Below, in pieces: positions 1 through 12,215 of a stretch of DNA of 64,000 nucleotides. This DNA is from Sphagnum magellanicum. Its lineage: Eukaryota; Streptophyta; Sphagnopsida; Sphagnales; Sphagnaceae. Location of the stretch: NCBI GenBank assembly GCA_021904315.1, contig CM038922.1:6237347-6301346 (forward strand), in the 5' to 3' direction. The notes under the pieces are model-generated. The model did not search any database, had not been told where the DNA came from, and was given only the letters and a program-made list of their open reading frames with translations. How positions within the stretch are numbered: the first letter of the stretch is position 1; each line of letters begins with the position of its first letter. The position numbers and the translations under genes are program-made.

Positions 1-383
1 ATTGATGAAAGAAGAAGAAGAGCTAAGGAATTCACAAACCCAAATGGCTAGTTAGTCAACAACAAACAAAAGCTTCAAGAGTGGGGAGGAAAGGGGGAGT
101 GGAGGGAAGGTGATCCACAACAAGCAAAGAGGAGAAAAACATTACTAAGAGAAGGAATACGAGTGGACTTTTCTTGACAACAACGTCTTGTTGAATCTCA
201 CCATGCCCCACCCCAACTCCCTCAAAAGTCATGAAGGAAAAAGAGTTGTGGGTAGTTGCATTTTTGATTTGTTTTTCTTTCGTGTCCAAATTCCATCACT
301 TGATGACAACAAAAAAAACAAGGAAAAATAAATGGGGGAAGGACATACTCGGAATGTGACTTTTACAAAAGGTTTTTTTTGTT
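1..383. other. AT-rich spacer, no gene seen
   Basis: No reading frame here resembles a protein family I know. The plus strand is purine-rich, with homopolymer runs. Short open frames on the minus strand are Ser/Phe/Leu-rich, as expected of translated low-complexity DNA. Confidence 0.5.
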
Positions 384-731
384 GTTGTTGGCCTGCCTTG
401 CATACCAAAGGCAAGGATATTGTTGTGTTTAGATTTCATTATAGAGTATAGTAGTAGCTTCGGGGATTTTGGCCCCGAGGTAAAGCAAGTCTAATCTTTT
501 TTGATATGAGGATTTTGGAAAACATGATATTTTTTTTGGCTTGTGTGTGTTGAAACTTGAGATTAGTAATTATAGAGTTATATATAATATCTTGAAGGAT
601 TTTGGTTTCTTTTAAAAGGATTATATTTGTGTGTGGTGAAATATTTGAGTTTCCATCATTCTTCTTTTGCCTTAAGATAATTCTTTTTAGTGTTAAATGG
701 CAAGGCCATAGTGTGACACAACCCCCCCCCT
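384..731 (-). repeat. Dispersed repeat R1, copy A (minus orientation)
   Basis: Read on the minus strand this is a diverged copy of the elements at 17,338-17,666 and 40,425-40,759. It starts with a G-run (the C-run at 721-730), then the shared TCACACTATGGCCTTGCCAT block. Its 3' end has a small hairpin: CCTTGC at 396-401 against GCAAGG at 411-416. It carries no coding frame. The family looks like a short non-autonomous mobile element, but no target duplication was identified. Confidence 0.75.
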
Positions 732-1556
732 TTTTTTTTCTTTTTCTTTTTTTGGGAGAAAATATTACCCAAAACCATGTTATCTAGGTACCTACTTTAG
801 TACATTGGCAGCTTTGACACTATTTTGTGATCTTTGTAAAAAATGTTGGGGATTTTTTTTTTTTTTAATTTCAAAATACATAGTTTTAGGAAGGAAAATG
901 GGAAAAGAAAAAATTAATTTAAAAAAATCTTTAAAAACTATTCAGAAATATTTTGTTTTTGACATGGAGTTTTTTTAATTAATTAATTGATAAACATCTC
1001 TTGACACATTTTCTCAAAGCTGATTTTGCATACTCTTTTCATAGGGTTGTCCATTCACAATTCAATTTCAACTAATTGGAATGTGAAAGGATCATATGAA
1101 AACTTAATTATCTAGCTACTTTTCTAATAATTATCTCCTTCCTTTCTTAATAACTATCTTATTATTTTCCTCTACTCATCAACATGGATATTAAAAAACA
1201 AATTAACACGTGTTTTTTTTCATGTCCATAATATGCATATTTATATTATTTATTAATTGCTCTTCTTGTCTAATAATAATAATAATGATGATGAACTATT
1301 GAAAACCATATGGGAACATAAGAAGAGAAAATAATAATAATAATAATAATAATAATAAACAATAGTCAATTGTTGTTGCTGGTAATGTGAAACAAGCCCG
1401 AGCCCAAGTTTAATTAATTGATAGCCATGTGTTGAAGTTGCCTTTTGTGTTACGATATTCTGAAGGAAAAATCCTTGAAATTTGCCATATTTAGACCACA
1501 GGTTCTTCTTGCATATGACCATTATACCTATAAATTCTAGAATTTTTTTTTAACCT
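732..1556. other. AT-rich spacer with AAT microsatellite
   Basis: No gene is recognisable. It contains TTAATTAATTAA tracts and an uninterrupted AAT trinucleotide run at about 1,331-1,358. Confidence 0.5.
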
Positions 1557-1650
1557 CCTTGTGGATGATCACTAGCAAGTAATTAATTAATTAATTATTT
1601 ATTTATTTATATTTAATTTGTGAAGTAGGTGGACTTGTGATCATCCAGAA
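1557..1650. repeat. Short inverted-repeat pair (MITE-like)
   Basis: CTTGTGGATGATCAC at about 1,558 is matched in inverted orientation by a GTGATCATCCA block at about 1,637. The DNA between is AT-rich with TTAATTAA and ATTT repeats. The same TTGTGGATGATCAC core recurs near 15,265. It could be a tiny foldback element or two facing ends of a larger family. Confidence 0.35.
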
Positions 1651-1800
1651 GAGGACTTAGCCAAATTTGGGTTCTGGACATATGGGAATATATGATCTAA
1701 ATATGGTAATTTTATTTTTTTTCCTGGAAATATGGCCAATTTTTGCCATCTCACCCCCCCCACCGCCCCTAAAAAAACCTTTGTAGTATTCACAGCCACA
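1620..1800 (-). repeat. Dispersed repeat R2, copy A
   Basis: The minus strand reads a G-rich stretch, then AAATTGGCCATAT, a gap, and CCAAATTTGGCTAAGTCC followed by GGATGATCACAAG. The plus strand at about 15,075-15,285 carries the same blocks in the same order, so these are two diverged copies of one unnamed repeat. Confidence 0.5.
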
Positions 1801-1813
1801 TTTTTTTTCACAC

Positions 1814-1816
<3 letters not shown>

Positions 1817-1851
<35 letters not shown>
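1817..1851. repeat. AC dinucleotide microsatellite
   Basis: An uninterrupted alternating A/C run of about 35 bases. The Cys/Val-rich minus-strand frames across it are artefacts of the repeat. Confidence 0.95.
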
Positions 1852-1854
<3 letters not shown>

Positions 1855-1859
1855 TCCCT

Positions 1860-4000
1860 ACTCTTACCTACCTCACAAAAAATTTACTAATATTTATTTA
1901 TTTTTAATTTTTGAAAACATGGTCGGCCTCACTGTGTGTTTCCAATAATTAATTAATTAAATCAATATAATCAACATTTTTTTAAAAATTAAACCATAAT
2001 TTGGGAGGGGTGGGAACTTTAAGAAGCAAGATGAGGGAGAAGTAGAAAGGGATGAAAGTCAAAGATCAATTTTGAGCAACAAAAGAAAAAATTAGGACCA
2101 AAAAAAACCTACAAATGGTGCTAAAATAAATAAAAATAATAAATAATAAATAATAATAATAAGATAAATTATCAAAGATGAGCTTTGCTGGTTTTATTTA
2201 GAACCCAATCATAGAATAGTCTGGAATCTTGAAATCTTGAATTGATCATCACAATTCTTCTTCCTTCTTTCTTCCCTTCTTTTAGGTTTTTTTTTTTTTG
2301 AAAACCCTAAACCCTACCCTAGCATCCCTACCAAGTCATTACTCCTCCTCATCATCATCCTCATCAAATCATTTCCAATTCCTCAAATCATCCATCCATC
2401 CATAGGTCAGTAGTTTCTTACAATAAAGAAGTATGAAGTCAAAAGACTGGGTAGTGCTTACCTAGGCTGGTTTGGCAAGAAGGTGCCTAATAATTTTTTT
2501 TTGGGTTATTTATGAAGCTTGTGTGCTTGAGAGCTTCTTTCACATTTTCAACATGGCAAGCACATATTTCTCAAAAACAATTGACAATTCTCCATAAAAA
2601 TGATTAATTAGGTGCCTTAGCCAAGCTAGGTACTACCCAATAGTCAAGAACTTAGTAACTAACTAGTAACCATCTTGACATGTAAGTATAACATGCTTAT
2701 CGTTGCCACGTAATTATAACCCACCCACTAACAATTCCTACTGAGCTCCTGGAAACCTTGCATTTAGTTACGAGTAGAGTAAAGTCGGAGGCCACAACAA
2801 GCTTTACCCCAAGTATCCTAACAACCTACTCCAATTTCTTTTTTTTTTCTTTTTTTTTTCTTTGTGATACCTAGCAAGTACCCAATGGGTACCACAAGAT
2901 AAACCCCCCAAAATTTGTGGGGCATCTTGAAAAATGAATTTTCTTAACATCCATCCATCCATTTGTCCATCCATCCATCATAGTGGGCATTCTAATTTTT
3001 GAAGTGCCCCTCTCACCCCCCCCCCCCCCACCCCCCAAAAAAAGTGAGGAAAAAATTATGCTTGGTAAAGTGCAGTCCAATAACACTTAAAGAATTTGGA
3101 GCACATCTTTACATAACAATGTCGTACTGGCATAACAATGTAAGTGCAACTTGGGCATATAATACAACAAGGCATCACAAACACACTTGGCCTTGCCAGT
3201 AAATAAGATGTTGTACATCTACCTACTGTGTGCACACTCTGAACACCAAAAAGAACCCTAAACCCTAACACCCAAAAACATCTAAAAATCCTAAACCCTA
3301 AACCTTAACACCAAAAAAACATCTGTTCCAATTTAAACCGTCTAAACACTTTCACCAAAGAAAGCAGTTCTAATAAGGTAAAAACTTCCAAAAGTTGGAT
3401 CGAATGCACTAGTCCCTGTGTCCCTGTGGGGGCAGAGCCCAATAACAAAGATAGTTCAGTGATTTTTTTTGAGGAAAGAAATATGGGTTTGTGCCCTAAA
3501 GTGGTGGTCATTGGTGTTTTTTGAAAAAGCATTTTTGAAAGGGGCCTAGTGGTTATTGTGTGCTTGAGCTAGCAACTCAAGTGGCTATAATCAAATGCCT
3601 TGGTTATCTTTTGATTGGTCATATAGCCTAAAAAAAAACAAAAACATATGGATATTTTTTTTGTTTGGAGAGGTGGTGTAATTGATTATTGTAAGTTGCA
3701 TTGTGTGTGTGAATGGTGGTTATTTCAATTTTGATTTCAAGTTTGAATTTTGGCAATTATAAGAAAATATTTTAAAAATATGAAGTTTTTTGACAAGTGT
3801 TGGAAAATTGGAGTGAAAAGACTTGATTAAAAAACTCCCATCTAGTAGATTAAAGTACTTCAATTACAAAACTTACAATTTAAAACTTAGATTGCATGTA
3901 AAGAATAAGTATTGAGCATATAAGAAATTTTTACAAGTTTAATAAAATTCAAGACAAAAACAAAAACTAAATGACCAATGTGTAAAAAAAAAAAATTTTA
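1860..4000. other. Non-coding spacer with simple repeats
   Basis: No protein family is recognisable. It holds an ATCC tetranucleotide run at about 2,948-2,980, a C-run at 3,016-3,029, and small clusters of plant telomere-like CCCTAAA units at about 2,303-2,320 and 3,254-3,306. The clusters are too short and degenerate to be a telomere. Confidence 0.5.
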
Positions 4001-4007
4001 AATCAAA

Positions 4008-4080
4008 TCATACAAGGGAATTGAACCCTCATCCTAAAAAGCGCTACAATCAATGGCAACACATGATCCTAATGTGCAAG
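4008..4080 (-). other. tRNA-like remnant (pol III box-B motif)
   Basis: The minus strand reads GAGGGTTCAATTCCC, a good T-arm/B-box match with an AGGG/CCCT stem around TTCAATT. It is preceded by a TTGCCATTGATTGTAGCGC block that is loosely D-arm/A-box-like. No full cloverleaf can be drawn, so it is more likely a decayed tRNA or tRNA-derived SINE head than a working tRNA gene. Confidence 0.3.
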
Positions 4081-4544
4081 TCATACATTAATTTTAGTGA
4101 TACAAAGAACATCAAATGGATATGGGTATGAAACAAAAATTTACCCAAAATTCAAATTGGTCATCATCGTGGAAACTAACGATTTATAATATAAACTTAG
4201 AAACCCCCAAACAATCATCATAAGAAATTATTAAAAGTCCAAACTTATAATTAAGTTATAGTATATTAGCAAAATTCTTAACATGTCACAAGTGACAAAT
4301 GCCATACATAAGCAAATAGAAAATATAAGAAGGAAAATTAAGTATCATAACCTTGATGTAGCAAGAAATCATACACGTCTTAGAAATTGATCCAACCATA
4401 CCCAACATTCACAATACAAAATTCAAGGTCTTTGAAGCTTGGGCATGGAAAGTTTTCATGGATTGCAACATGAAACAATCATAATGCTTCAAAAACCTAG
4501 AACTTCCCATTTACAAACTAGTAATGGACGACAACTAAAAAACA

Positions 4545-4960
4545 TCAAGCCAAAAGACATATTTTTGTTTTCTCATCAATCCAAATTATGATGGTGTTGT
4601 CATAACAAAAGGTATAAAAATAAAGGTTGTGCAAACATACAAACCACCAAATCCAAATGTTAACAAAGTCAATTTCAAAATCTTGTCTCCATGATGTTAA
4701 GGTTGATAAATTTTTTTCATTCTCCAAAAATCCCATAATTTGAACCACATTTAACTTTGCACACAAACTCAAAAAATTGGGCACATAATATTGTATTGGA
4801 AGAAAATTTCTTCCAAAGTTTGGATAGTGGATTGAGATCCATGGGTTGGTCCATAGTTCATTAAGCATTGGGGATCATTCTAATCTTGAAAAAAAGGAAT
4901 AAACATCCAAAATATTCACATTAGTTATTGTGAGGATCCACAATTGGGTGGATCCAACCT
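4545..4960 (-). pseudogene. hAT-like transposase C-terminal fragment
   Basis: Minus-strand frames around stops and frameshifts give NPLSKLWKKF, then TILCAQFFEF, then NEKNLSTLTS. These parallel the C-terminal hAT dimerisation region of the relic at 8,560-10,508, where the equivalent pieces are NLVTTLWSNL and VMVLGNVEDE followed by FMKSKIRNKL. No intact frame spans the domain, so it is a dead fragment. How far the relic extends towards 6.3 kb could not be followed. Confidence 0.4.
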
Positions 4961-6899
4961 TTCTAGGTTGGCAATAAAACCCTTTCAAAATAGCCATGTG
5001 AACAAGGAAGGTCATCTCACATAAATATTTCGGATAGTACTATGGGTAAACCATGTTTAAAACATCCATCACATCTTGGGCAAGAAATTGCTTTTCAAGT
5101 TCATCATTAACCTTGATTGTTATTTTAAAACATTATATTTCAACATGATTAATGGTTTATTAAAAGATTTTATGAATCACAAACACATGGGATGATGTTT
5201 GAGGACGACAACAATGCATCATTATGGAAATGTCAACAATTGGAAACTCAAGTTCTCTAATCCAATATTTAAATCAAGCACCCGTTCATGCACCATCACA
5301 TCTAATGTTCCATTCAACAAGTTTTGGTAACCATTGAATGCATCATTCATGTAAACAATTTGGGGATCATTGTACCAATATTATCCTAGCACAATTTTAT
5401 TACAACAATGAAATCACACACAAAACACTGTTAAAATAACAAGAATTTGATCAATTTATTTAGCCTTTCAAGCATGGACATCATTAAAGTGAAAACCAAC
5501 ATTACCTCCAAGTTACAAATAAGATCCAAGAGACAATCAGCTTGCACAATCAATAGCTAAAACATGTTTCAATTCTTGCAAAACTTCGAACATTATTGGC
5601 CTTTTAATCCCATAGTTTTCACTATAATGAATCTTGATGCATTTTTGAAATCAACATGTGATATTCAAACAACATTCTTTTTTTTGGGAATAACATTAAA
5701 ATCTAATGAGTTTTGATGTTTTTCAAAATCCACTAGCCCCATGTTTCCACAATGTTAACCAATTCAACAAATTCATGGGTTGATTTAGGACTATGAATGA
5801 AATACACATACAGTTTACAACACATCCTCAATTTTTTACATAATGTTTAATTGAGTAAAAATTTGGATTACAAAATTTGTGTAATGGTTCATTCAATGTA
5901 CACTAATCATGAATGGTGCATATTGATTTTTCAATTGGAGTATCACACCTATTATGATACCTTTAAACACGTTCACTTTGGATCAACTCCAAATGTTATA
6001 AATTTAGATGAAATTGTGTCCTAGGGCAAACCACCAAAAAGTTTTACAACACCTAGAATTGTAGATAAGGCCTTTATTTGACAACTATGTTTCCAAAGGT
6101 TGTTTAATTTAGGGGTCAACAATTTTTCCTTGCCCTTTATTTAGTTATACACATTGCATCTTACTTTATGCACCTTGCCATGATGTACATCCACCACCGA
6201 TTCAAGCCATTGAAGTTTTACACTTTAGACATCTTGAAACATGTTATTTTTCTCACACACTTTCCTTTTTTTCTTATTTTTTTCAACAAATATCTAAAAA
6301 TTTACATTAAAAAACGATTAAAAAAAGGGATAAGGTTTGGGGTTTGATTGTTAAAAGATGTCACGTTAGTTCACAGCTTGCCAAAACCATTCAAATATCC
6401 TTATGAATGCATGACTATAGTAACATTTAGTTTAATATTTTTAAAAATCTTTTTAAGATTAAAATTTGGAACCCACTTTTTCAAATCCAACCTATTGCAT
6501 GGCATATAATGGACAAATGCAACCTTACTTTTAAGGTATTTTCTTTGTCCATATTAAAGGTTTTTTTTGCAAGATTTAAAATGTTAACTTCACAATTCAC
6601 AAGGAAGCCTACTAAGAATATAAGATATCCTTATTGGGTAAAATCCCATTTCCATGAGCCAAAAACCATGTCAAATCATGATCAAAATTACATTTTTTTG
6701 TTACATATGCCTATGTGGTACAATCTTCATGACAAATTGTGTTTTATGACTAATATTGATGTTGAGAAATCCATATTAAATCATTAAATATTTCAATTGT
6801 GATTTTTAGTTCAAGCAAAGGACCTTTAAAATTCACCGTGCACTTTGTCAAAGATGATTACTTTCACAAATGGCACCTTAATTTTCATAATACAAATTC
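4961..6899. other. AT-rich spacer, no gene seen
   Basis: Only short low-complexity frames are open on either strand, and none matches a known family. Part of it may be eroded minus-strand transposon sequence continuing the hAT fragment downstream, but no motif supports that. Confidence 0.4.
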
Positions 6900-7330
6900 T
6901 TTGAAGCTCACTGATTTTGTAATAACAAAGGATTACTAAACACACCTAAAAAACACTCAAACTATAAGAAATATACAACTTAATATTTTTCCAAAAAATA
7001 ATGATTTAAGATTTATTTGAAGTTCATGAATATTTTAAGAAATATAAATGTGATGAAATGTATATGGTGGTTAAAACAAAGTTGTAACTTGTGATATAAG
7101 AAACAAAACTTCAAATTAATTAACTTGTTTTAACATGATTTGAAATTGTGATTATTGTGTTATTTTTCAAAATGAAACATAAGAATTTAGTAAAATTTGT
7201 ACCATTTTAAAAATTCATATTTACTCAAAAATGATTAACACAAAACATGTAATATATTGGAGCAAATATAACTTTTTTAATAACAAGTTACAAAATATTT
7301 CATTCAAAATGTATTTTTAATGGAAAAAAA
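6900..7330 (+). repeat. Dispersed repeat R3, copy A
   Basis: This block shares ordered landmarks with 35,640-36,030: AAAAAACACTCA, then AAAACAAAGTTGTA, TTTTTCAAAATGAAAC, AGAATTTGTAC-like text, and CAAAATATTTCAT. Spacing is similar over roughly 400 bp. There is no coding content. It looks like an old, unnamed AT-rich repeat. Confidence 0.55.
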
Positions 7331-8559
7331 TTGCAAAAAATTATAGTCCTTTGAAAAAAGGTAAACACATTGGTTCATGAAAACATGATCTTACTTTTTT
7401 TTTAAAATTTATAAATTTAAAATTAATTGATTATTTTTATTTACAAAATTCAACTTGCAGTAAACTATAAATCCTCTTGTTTTTAAATCTTTTTGTCTAT
7501 AATGGAAAAACAAAGGTAAGATTTTTAAAAAATTATTCAATATGCTTATTTTGTTAATTTTGGGTGCTTCTATTTAAAATATTTCCAGATTAATAAGTGA
7601 TAACTTTTGATTATAAATAAATATTATTATTGAATCCCTTCTTGCTAAACTAAAAGGCAAGCTTGGATCTAATTATGGTAAAGCCCATGGCCCCAAGTTT
7701 TATTAATTGTAGAGATTTGCTCCAATTGCTTTTTCTTTTTTTCTCATGATACCTTACACTAAAGGTGTTGTGAAAGACAAAACATTTTTGCCAAAAGAAA
7801 CATTCCATTTTTTGTCATTACTCTTTCAACCATACTCCTTGTATGAAACTAGTTGCATTATCAAAACCTCTTTTCTTCAAAACTAACAAAAACACACAAA
7901 AAACTTTAAAACCATAAAGCTTGGAAAATAGGAAGTAAAATTCAAAAACCTACAAATTTTAAACCTTATCTAAACCTTGGATTCCAACCCCTACTAAAAC
8001 CTATGATACAAACCTTGTGAAAATGCCTTTAAAACTTGCAATTGTTTGGTTTTTAGATGGGTTTAGCTCCATGTAGACCTATTGGGTCAAGTTCTTAAAC
8101 CTGAATTCAACCAACAATTTGAATCTAACCAATTTGAATCAAAACAAATACAAACTTTTTTTTTTCTTGTAGCTTGTTCAAGCTTGTTGCCTTCAATCTT
8201 TTACTTTTCTTGTTGTTAGGGTTTTGAGGCAAGTGTTTTTGTTTCCACAACCTATCTTGTAGCTTGTTGTTTTCAAGCATAAGGTTTTCTTGTTTTGATT
8301 AGGTTTTTGATTAAGTCCCTTATAGCATGGCACTTCTAAAGGTACTAATAAGGTTCAAATATAAATTTTTATTATTTTTTGGGGTACCTTTTTTTAAGGT
8401 GCTTTCTATTGTGAATGATTTTTGGTCGAGTTAGGTTGGTGTTGTTGTTGTTTGCAACACAACTTATTGCATTACAGTCCATGGTGATGGTGAATTTGGT
8501 GATATCAACATAGTAGAAATTACACATGCTCAATGTGAACAATATGTTGCAATTGTTTT
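7331..8559. other. AT-rich spacer 5' of the hAT relic
   Basis: No gene is recognised. Two copies of a CTTGTAGCTTGTT phrase near 8,167 and 8,258 mark a small local duplication. The terminal repeat of the downstream hAT element should lie in or near this stretch but could not be recognised. Confidence 0.35.
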
Positions 8560-10508
8560 ATTGAGTTAAAAGCTATTGGAACCATTATTTGAGGCTAACC
8601 TAGTAGCTAAAAAGAAGAAGAAGAAAATGGTAGAGGAATGGGAGGTGAATAAGGTTTTTAAGGATAATTGGGTAGTAAAGTTCCATGGGTAGAAGTTGTT
8701 GTTGGTTCTGATGGGAACATCCATATGGTTAAGTGTTAGGTGTGTTCATAAATGGAAGGGAGAGATAAGCTTTTGGTTTCGAAGTTTGACAACCTTTAAA
8801 AACATGCTGGGAGGCACAAATGTTAAAAAAAAGGGCCTAATTATGTTGTGGGGTAGTATTATATGTTTATAGAATGTCAACATGCAAAAAATGAACGCTT
8901 GTTTTATAATCGAAGAAGAGATAAAATTGCAAACATGGTGGTTTTGGGGAATTCGAGTGGAGAAAGGAAAAATAAATTTTTGCAATTTGTTGTTATTTTT
9001 TGGCTTTTGAAACAAGGTTGGCCTCTCATTGACTTTGAAGCCATGAAGTTATTGTTTTAGTTTTTGAAGGTGAAGAACATGCCAAAGAAGCACTAGAGTG
9101 ATAATGTTGGATGGGAAATTGTAAAAATAATGCATTGCATTATGTTCATTGCAACTAAAAAAAATATTTCTACGATAAGGTTCTTTGTTATGAATTGTGA
9201 TGAAGTGACGACAATGGATAATCAATCTTGGGTTAACATTCATGCTTACCTTGTGGATGGTTTCAAGTGCATATCGATTCTATTAAATTTGGAAAAATTG
9301 ATTGGCGGTGGTACAATTGATAATCTCACCATTGTGACCTCAAATTTTTTGTTAGTCTATGGAGGCTTGATTGTTGAAAAAATCAGCAACAAGCTGATTT
9401 GTTTTGGTTTTGATGGCGTTGTTGTTTTCATAGGGGTTTTTAAGGAATATAAGCCATTGGTTGTGAAAATGAATGATGATATTCATTTTGTTCTAATTGT
9501 GAAACTCACACTTGAATTCTTGTGTGATGTTGAGGTTATCATGGGTTCAATTCCATCATGCCCATGTTGGAGGTAGTCCATGAACTCATCGAGTTTGCTC
9601 AAAGTCATGATACTTTTGTTTACAACTTTGTGGGAGCTATGAAAATCTATTGTATAGATCTTTATTCACTATATTGTGATTCAAAGTAGATGTACACTAA
9701 TATGAAGCTCAAGTCTTTCACAAACCTTGTGGATTGCACAAGTGATGGGCTACTAACAACTTAGTAGATTGATGTAGCCACCAATATTCAATATGCCATT
9801 TTTAATTTCCAAGGCCACTAGGAGCGGATCCATTACAAGCCCCCTATAATAGGGTTGTATGCCATGTGTATTCGTGATGAATGGTATGTTGCGGTGAAGG
9901 TAGTGAAAGTGCAATGTTCCATTGTAGCTATTGGCTTCATTGCAAAATTTGGGAAGAGGTTTCCTAGCTAGGAGTTGAAGAATGCTACTAGGATTATTTA
10001 TCCCCAATATTGGTTGAATTTTGATGCAAAAACCATGTTCCCTACCCATATATTTAGCCCTATTGAAAGCCTAGTATTGTTTTGGTGATGAGGGCTTGGA
10101 AGCCATCTACCTTACTAAATGAACAAAAGTTTGATATGGGAGCATCCCTATTCAAGCTAACTATGAACGCAAATAGCAAGCAAGCTTTGGAGCCTCCTTT
10201 GACATGTAATCTTGTGACTACATTGTGGTCCAATCTAGGCTTTAGTGCATTTTTTAAGTAGTGACTATTGGAGTATTTCAAGTTGGTGGAAATCTTGATT
10301 GTCATGGTTTTGGGCAATGTGGAGGACGAATGTTGTTTCTTCAATTGTTTCTTTCATGAAATCCAAAATTAGAAACAAATTGACAAACCATTTTAATTTG
10401 ATTGTCAAAATGTTTGCTCAAAAACACTATTCCATGGATATTTATCCATTTGGAGATGTAATCAAAGATTGGCAAGATAGTAAGCAAAGGTATGTAGAAG
10501 ATGCTTAA
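8560..10508 (+). pseudogene. Decayed hAT-like transposase (DUF4371-type)
   Basis: Reading across stops and frameshifts on the plus strand gives an ordered hAT-like protein. Landmarks are KNKFLQFVVIFWLLKQ (about 8,970), CDEVTTMDNQSWVNIH (about 9,200), NLEKLIGGGTIDNLT (about 9,290), NKLICFGFDGVVVF (about 9,390), EYKPLVVKM (about 9,450), FIAKFGKRFP and NATRIIYPQYWLN (about 9,940-10,020), then VMVLGNVEDE joined by frameshift to FMKSKIRNKL (about 10,300-10,380). The last pair is the hAT C-terminal dimerisation region. In-frame stops lie at 9,058 and 9,094, and several more follow 9,576. Compared with my memory of the family, a block between GVVVF and EYK seems deleted. It is non-functional. Terminal repeats and an 8-bp target duplication were not found. 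Confidence 0.75.
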
Positions 10509-12110
10509 ATTGTTTAAAACATTTAGTGTTGCATATTAGATGTCTTTAGTGTGTTATGTTCATAGATGCACCTTGTTTGGTTGCACAATGTTTTGAGATT
10601 ATGTTGTAGCTTTTATGTAAGCACATAGGCAAGTAATCTTGCCAATGTTTTTTTGTTGCAAATGTAATTTATTTGAAAAATGCATTTTTTCCTAGCTCCT
10701 TCATGTGTATTTGTGTGTTTTGGAGTTTGCATTTTGCATTTTTGCAAAATACTTGGAAATTTTGTAATTTTGCAATTTTTATTTTTCTGTAAGTTTTGGT
10801 ATTTCTTATCTTTGAATTTTTGTTTTTGAACTAATGTGTGGGTGTAATAGGTAAGGTTTTAACATGTGTTCTATGTGTAGATTTGACTTGGGTTGCATTG
10901 GGCAAAATTTAAAAGGATTGGGGTTTGATCCCTCCCCAAGTCTCAAAGTTCTATTGCATCTATCCTAAGTTCTAACCTCCTAGTTTTTGTTGTTACCAAA
11001 ACTATACACAAGATTTTATATGTTTGTTAATACACCTCCATGGATGATTTCATGGATGCATAAATTATCGTCAACATTTTTCCAAGTGAAACAATCATAT
11101 AACTAGTCTATCTTATTTGACAAACAAAATTATTGCAATAATTTCCCCCGATAATTTCTTCTTGGATACCAGAATTGTTATTACAAATTATGCAAGTCAT
11201 CAATTGTACCTAGAAAAAAAAAAAGTTTATTTTCCAAAACTACCACCTATGGTCAAAATGTATAGCCAACTATAGCCAACCTTGGGCAAATGAAAAAGAA
11301 ATTGTTGGGTTGTGTATAGTGCACTTCCTATCCCATAATGACGTATTCTAATGCCAAAGGTGGTAAAGATTGATTGCTTTAAGCTTTAGCACCACTGGCT
11401 CTTTTTTGACACTAGTAGTACAAGTTGCAACAATATAGGCTGCAAGTTGTGATTAACAAATGTGTACAACAAAATACCTTAACATTATAAGGTTTCCTTT
11501 TTTGTCTTTTGCTTTGGAGTAGGTCCACCACTACTACTATTAGCACATGAGTAAAATGGGTTATACACCTTATTTTGGATGAAGTAGGTTATTAGGTACT
11601 AACTATATTGCCTTCAATTTTCAATAGGTAATGTGAAATCCACTTTGAGAGCATGTAAGTAAAATATAATGCTAGGAAACTTACAATGACTTCCAAGAAC
11701 ACGAGTTTCAAGTAATGATTGTTTCCAAAGGCAACTTCAACACATGTCTATCAAATGATTGATTGATTGATTAATTAATTAATTAATTCATTCATTCATT
11801 CAGTGCATTCATTCATTTTGAAGATTCCATGGCCAAAATAGAAAAAGAAAAATCTTGAATATTCCCAAAAAGATTTTTATTTATTTATAGCTTCACTAAA
11901 TTGTTTTCTTTGGGAAAAAAAATTTAAATTAATTAATTAATTAATTTCAACATTTTTACAACAAGGTATTATGATAGTCGGTCATAATGATTGGCCCAAG
12001 TGGTGACAATTAAATAGGATATTATATTATATTATATTATATTTCCATGTTTGTGGGTGGGGGAAACCTTAACAATGAACAACTATCTATCACTCTTTTA
12101 GCCATACATA
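10509..12110. other. AT-rich spacer, no gene seen
   Basis: No protein family is recognised. A CACTAGTAGTACAAG string at about 11,410 resembles a CACTA end but has no partner. TTAATTAA and ATTC short tandem repeats occupy about 11,757-11,815. Confidence 0.45.
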
Positions 12111-12111
12111 G

Positions 12112-12210
12112 TAAAGGGGGGCTAATAAAGGGGTTGTAAAGGGGGGGCTAATAAAGGGCTAGTAAAGGGGTTGTAAAGGGGGGGCTAATAAAGGGCTAGT
12201 AAAGGGGTTG
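12112..12210 (+). repeat. G-rich minisatellite, about 45-bp unit
   Basis: Units of GTAAAGG(G)n, GGCTAATAAAGGG, then CTAGTAAAGGGGTT repeat about two and a half times, with G-runs of five to seven. The unit combines AAAGGGG sub-repeats at two scales. It lies immediately upstream of the GC-richer locus at 12.3-14.4 kb. Confidence 0.85.
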
Positions 12211-12215
12211 TTTTA

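Noticed and set aside
384..731. R1 as a Helitron because of its 3' hairpin
   Set aside because: No TC start and no CTRR end follow the hairpin in any copy.
3254..3306. Telomere sequence
   Set aside because: Only a few degenerate CCCTAAA units inside unique-looking DNA; not an array.
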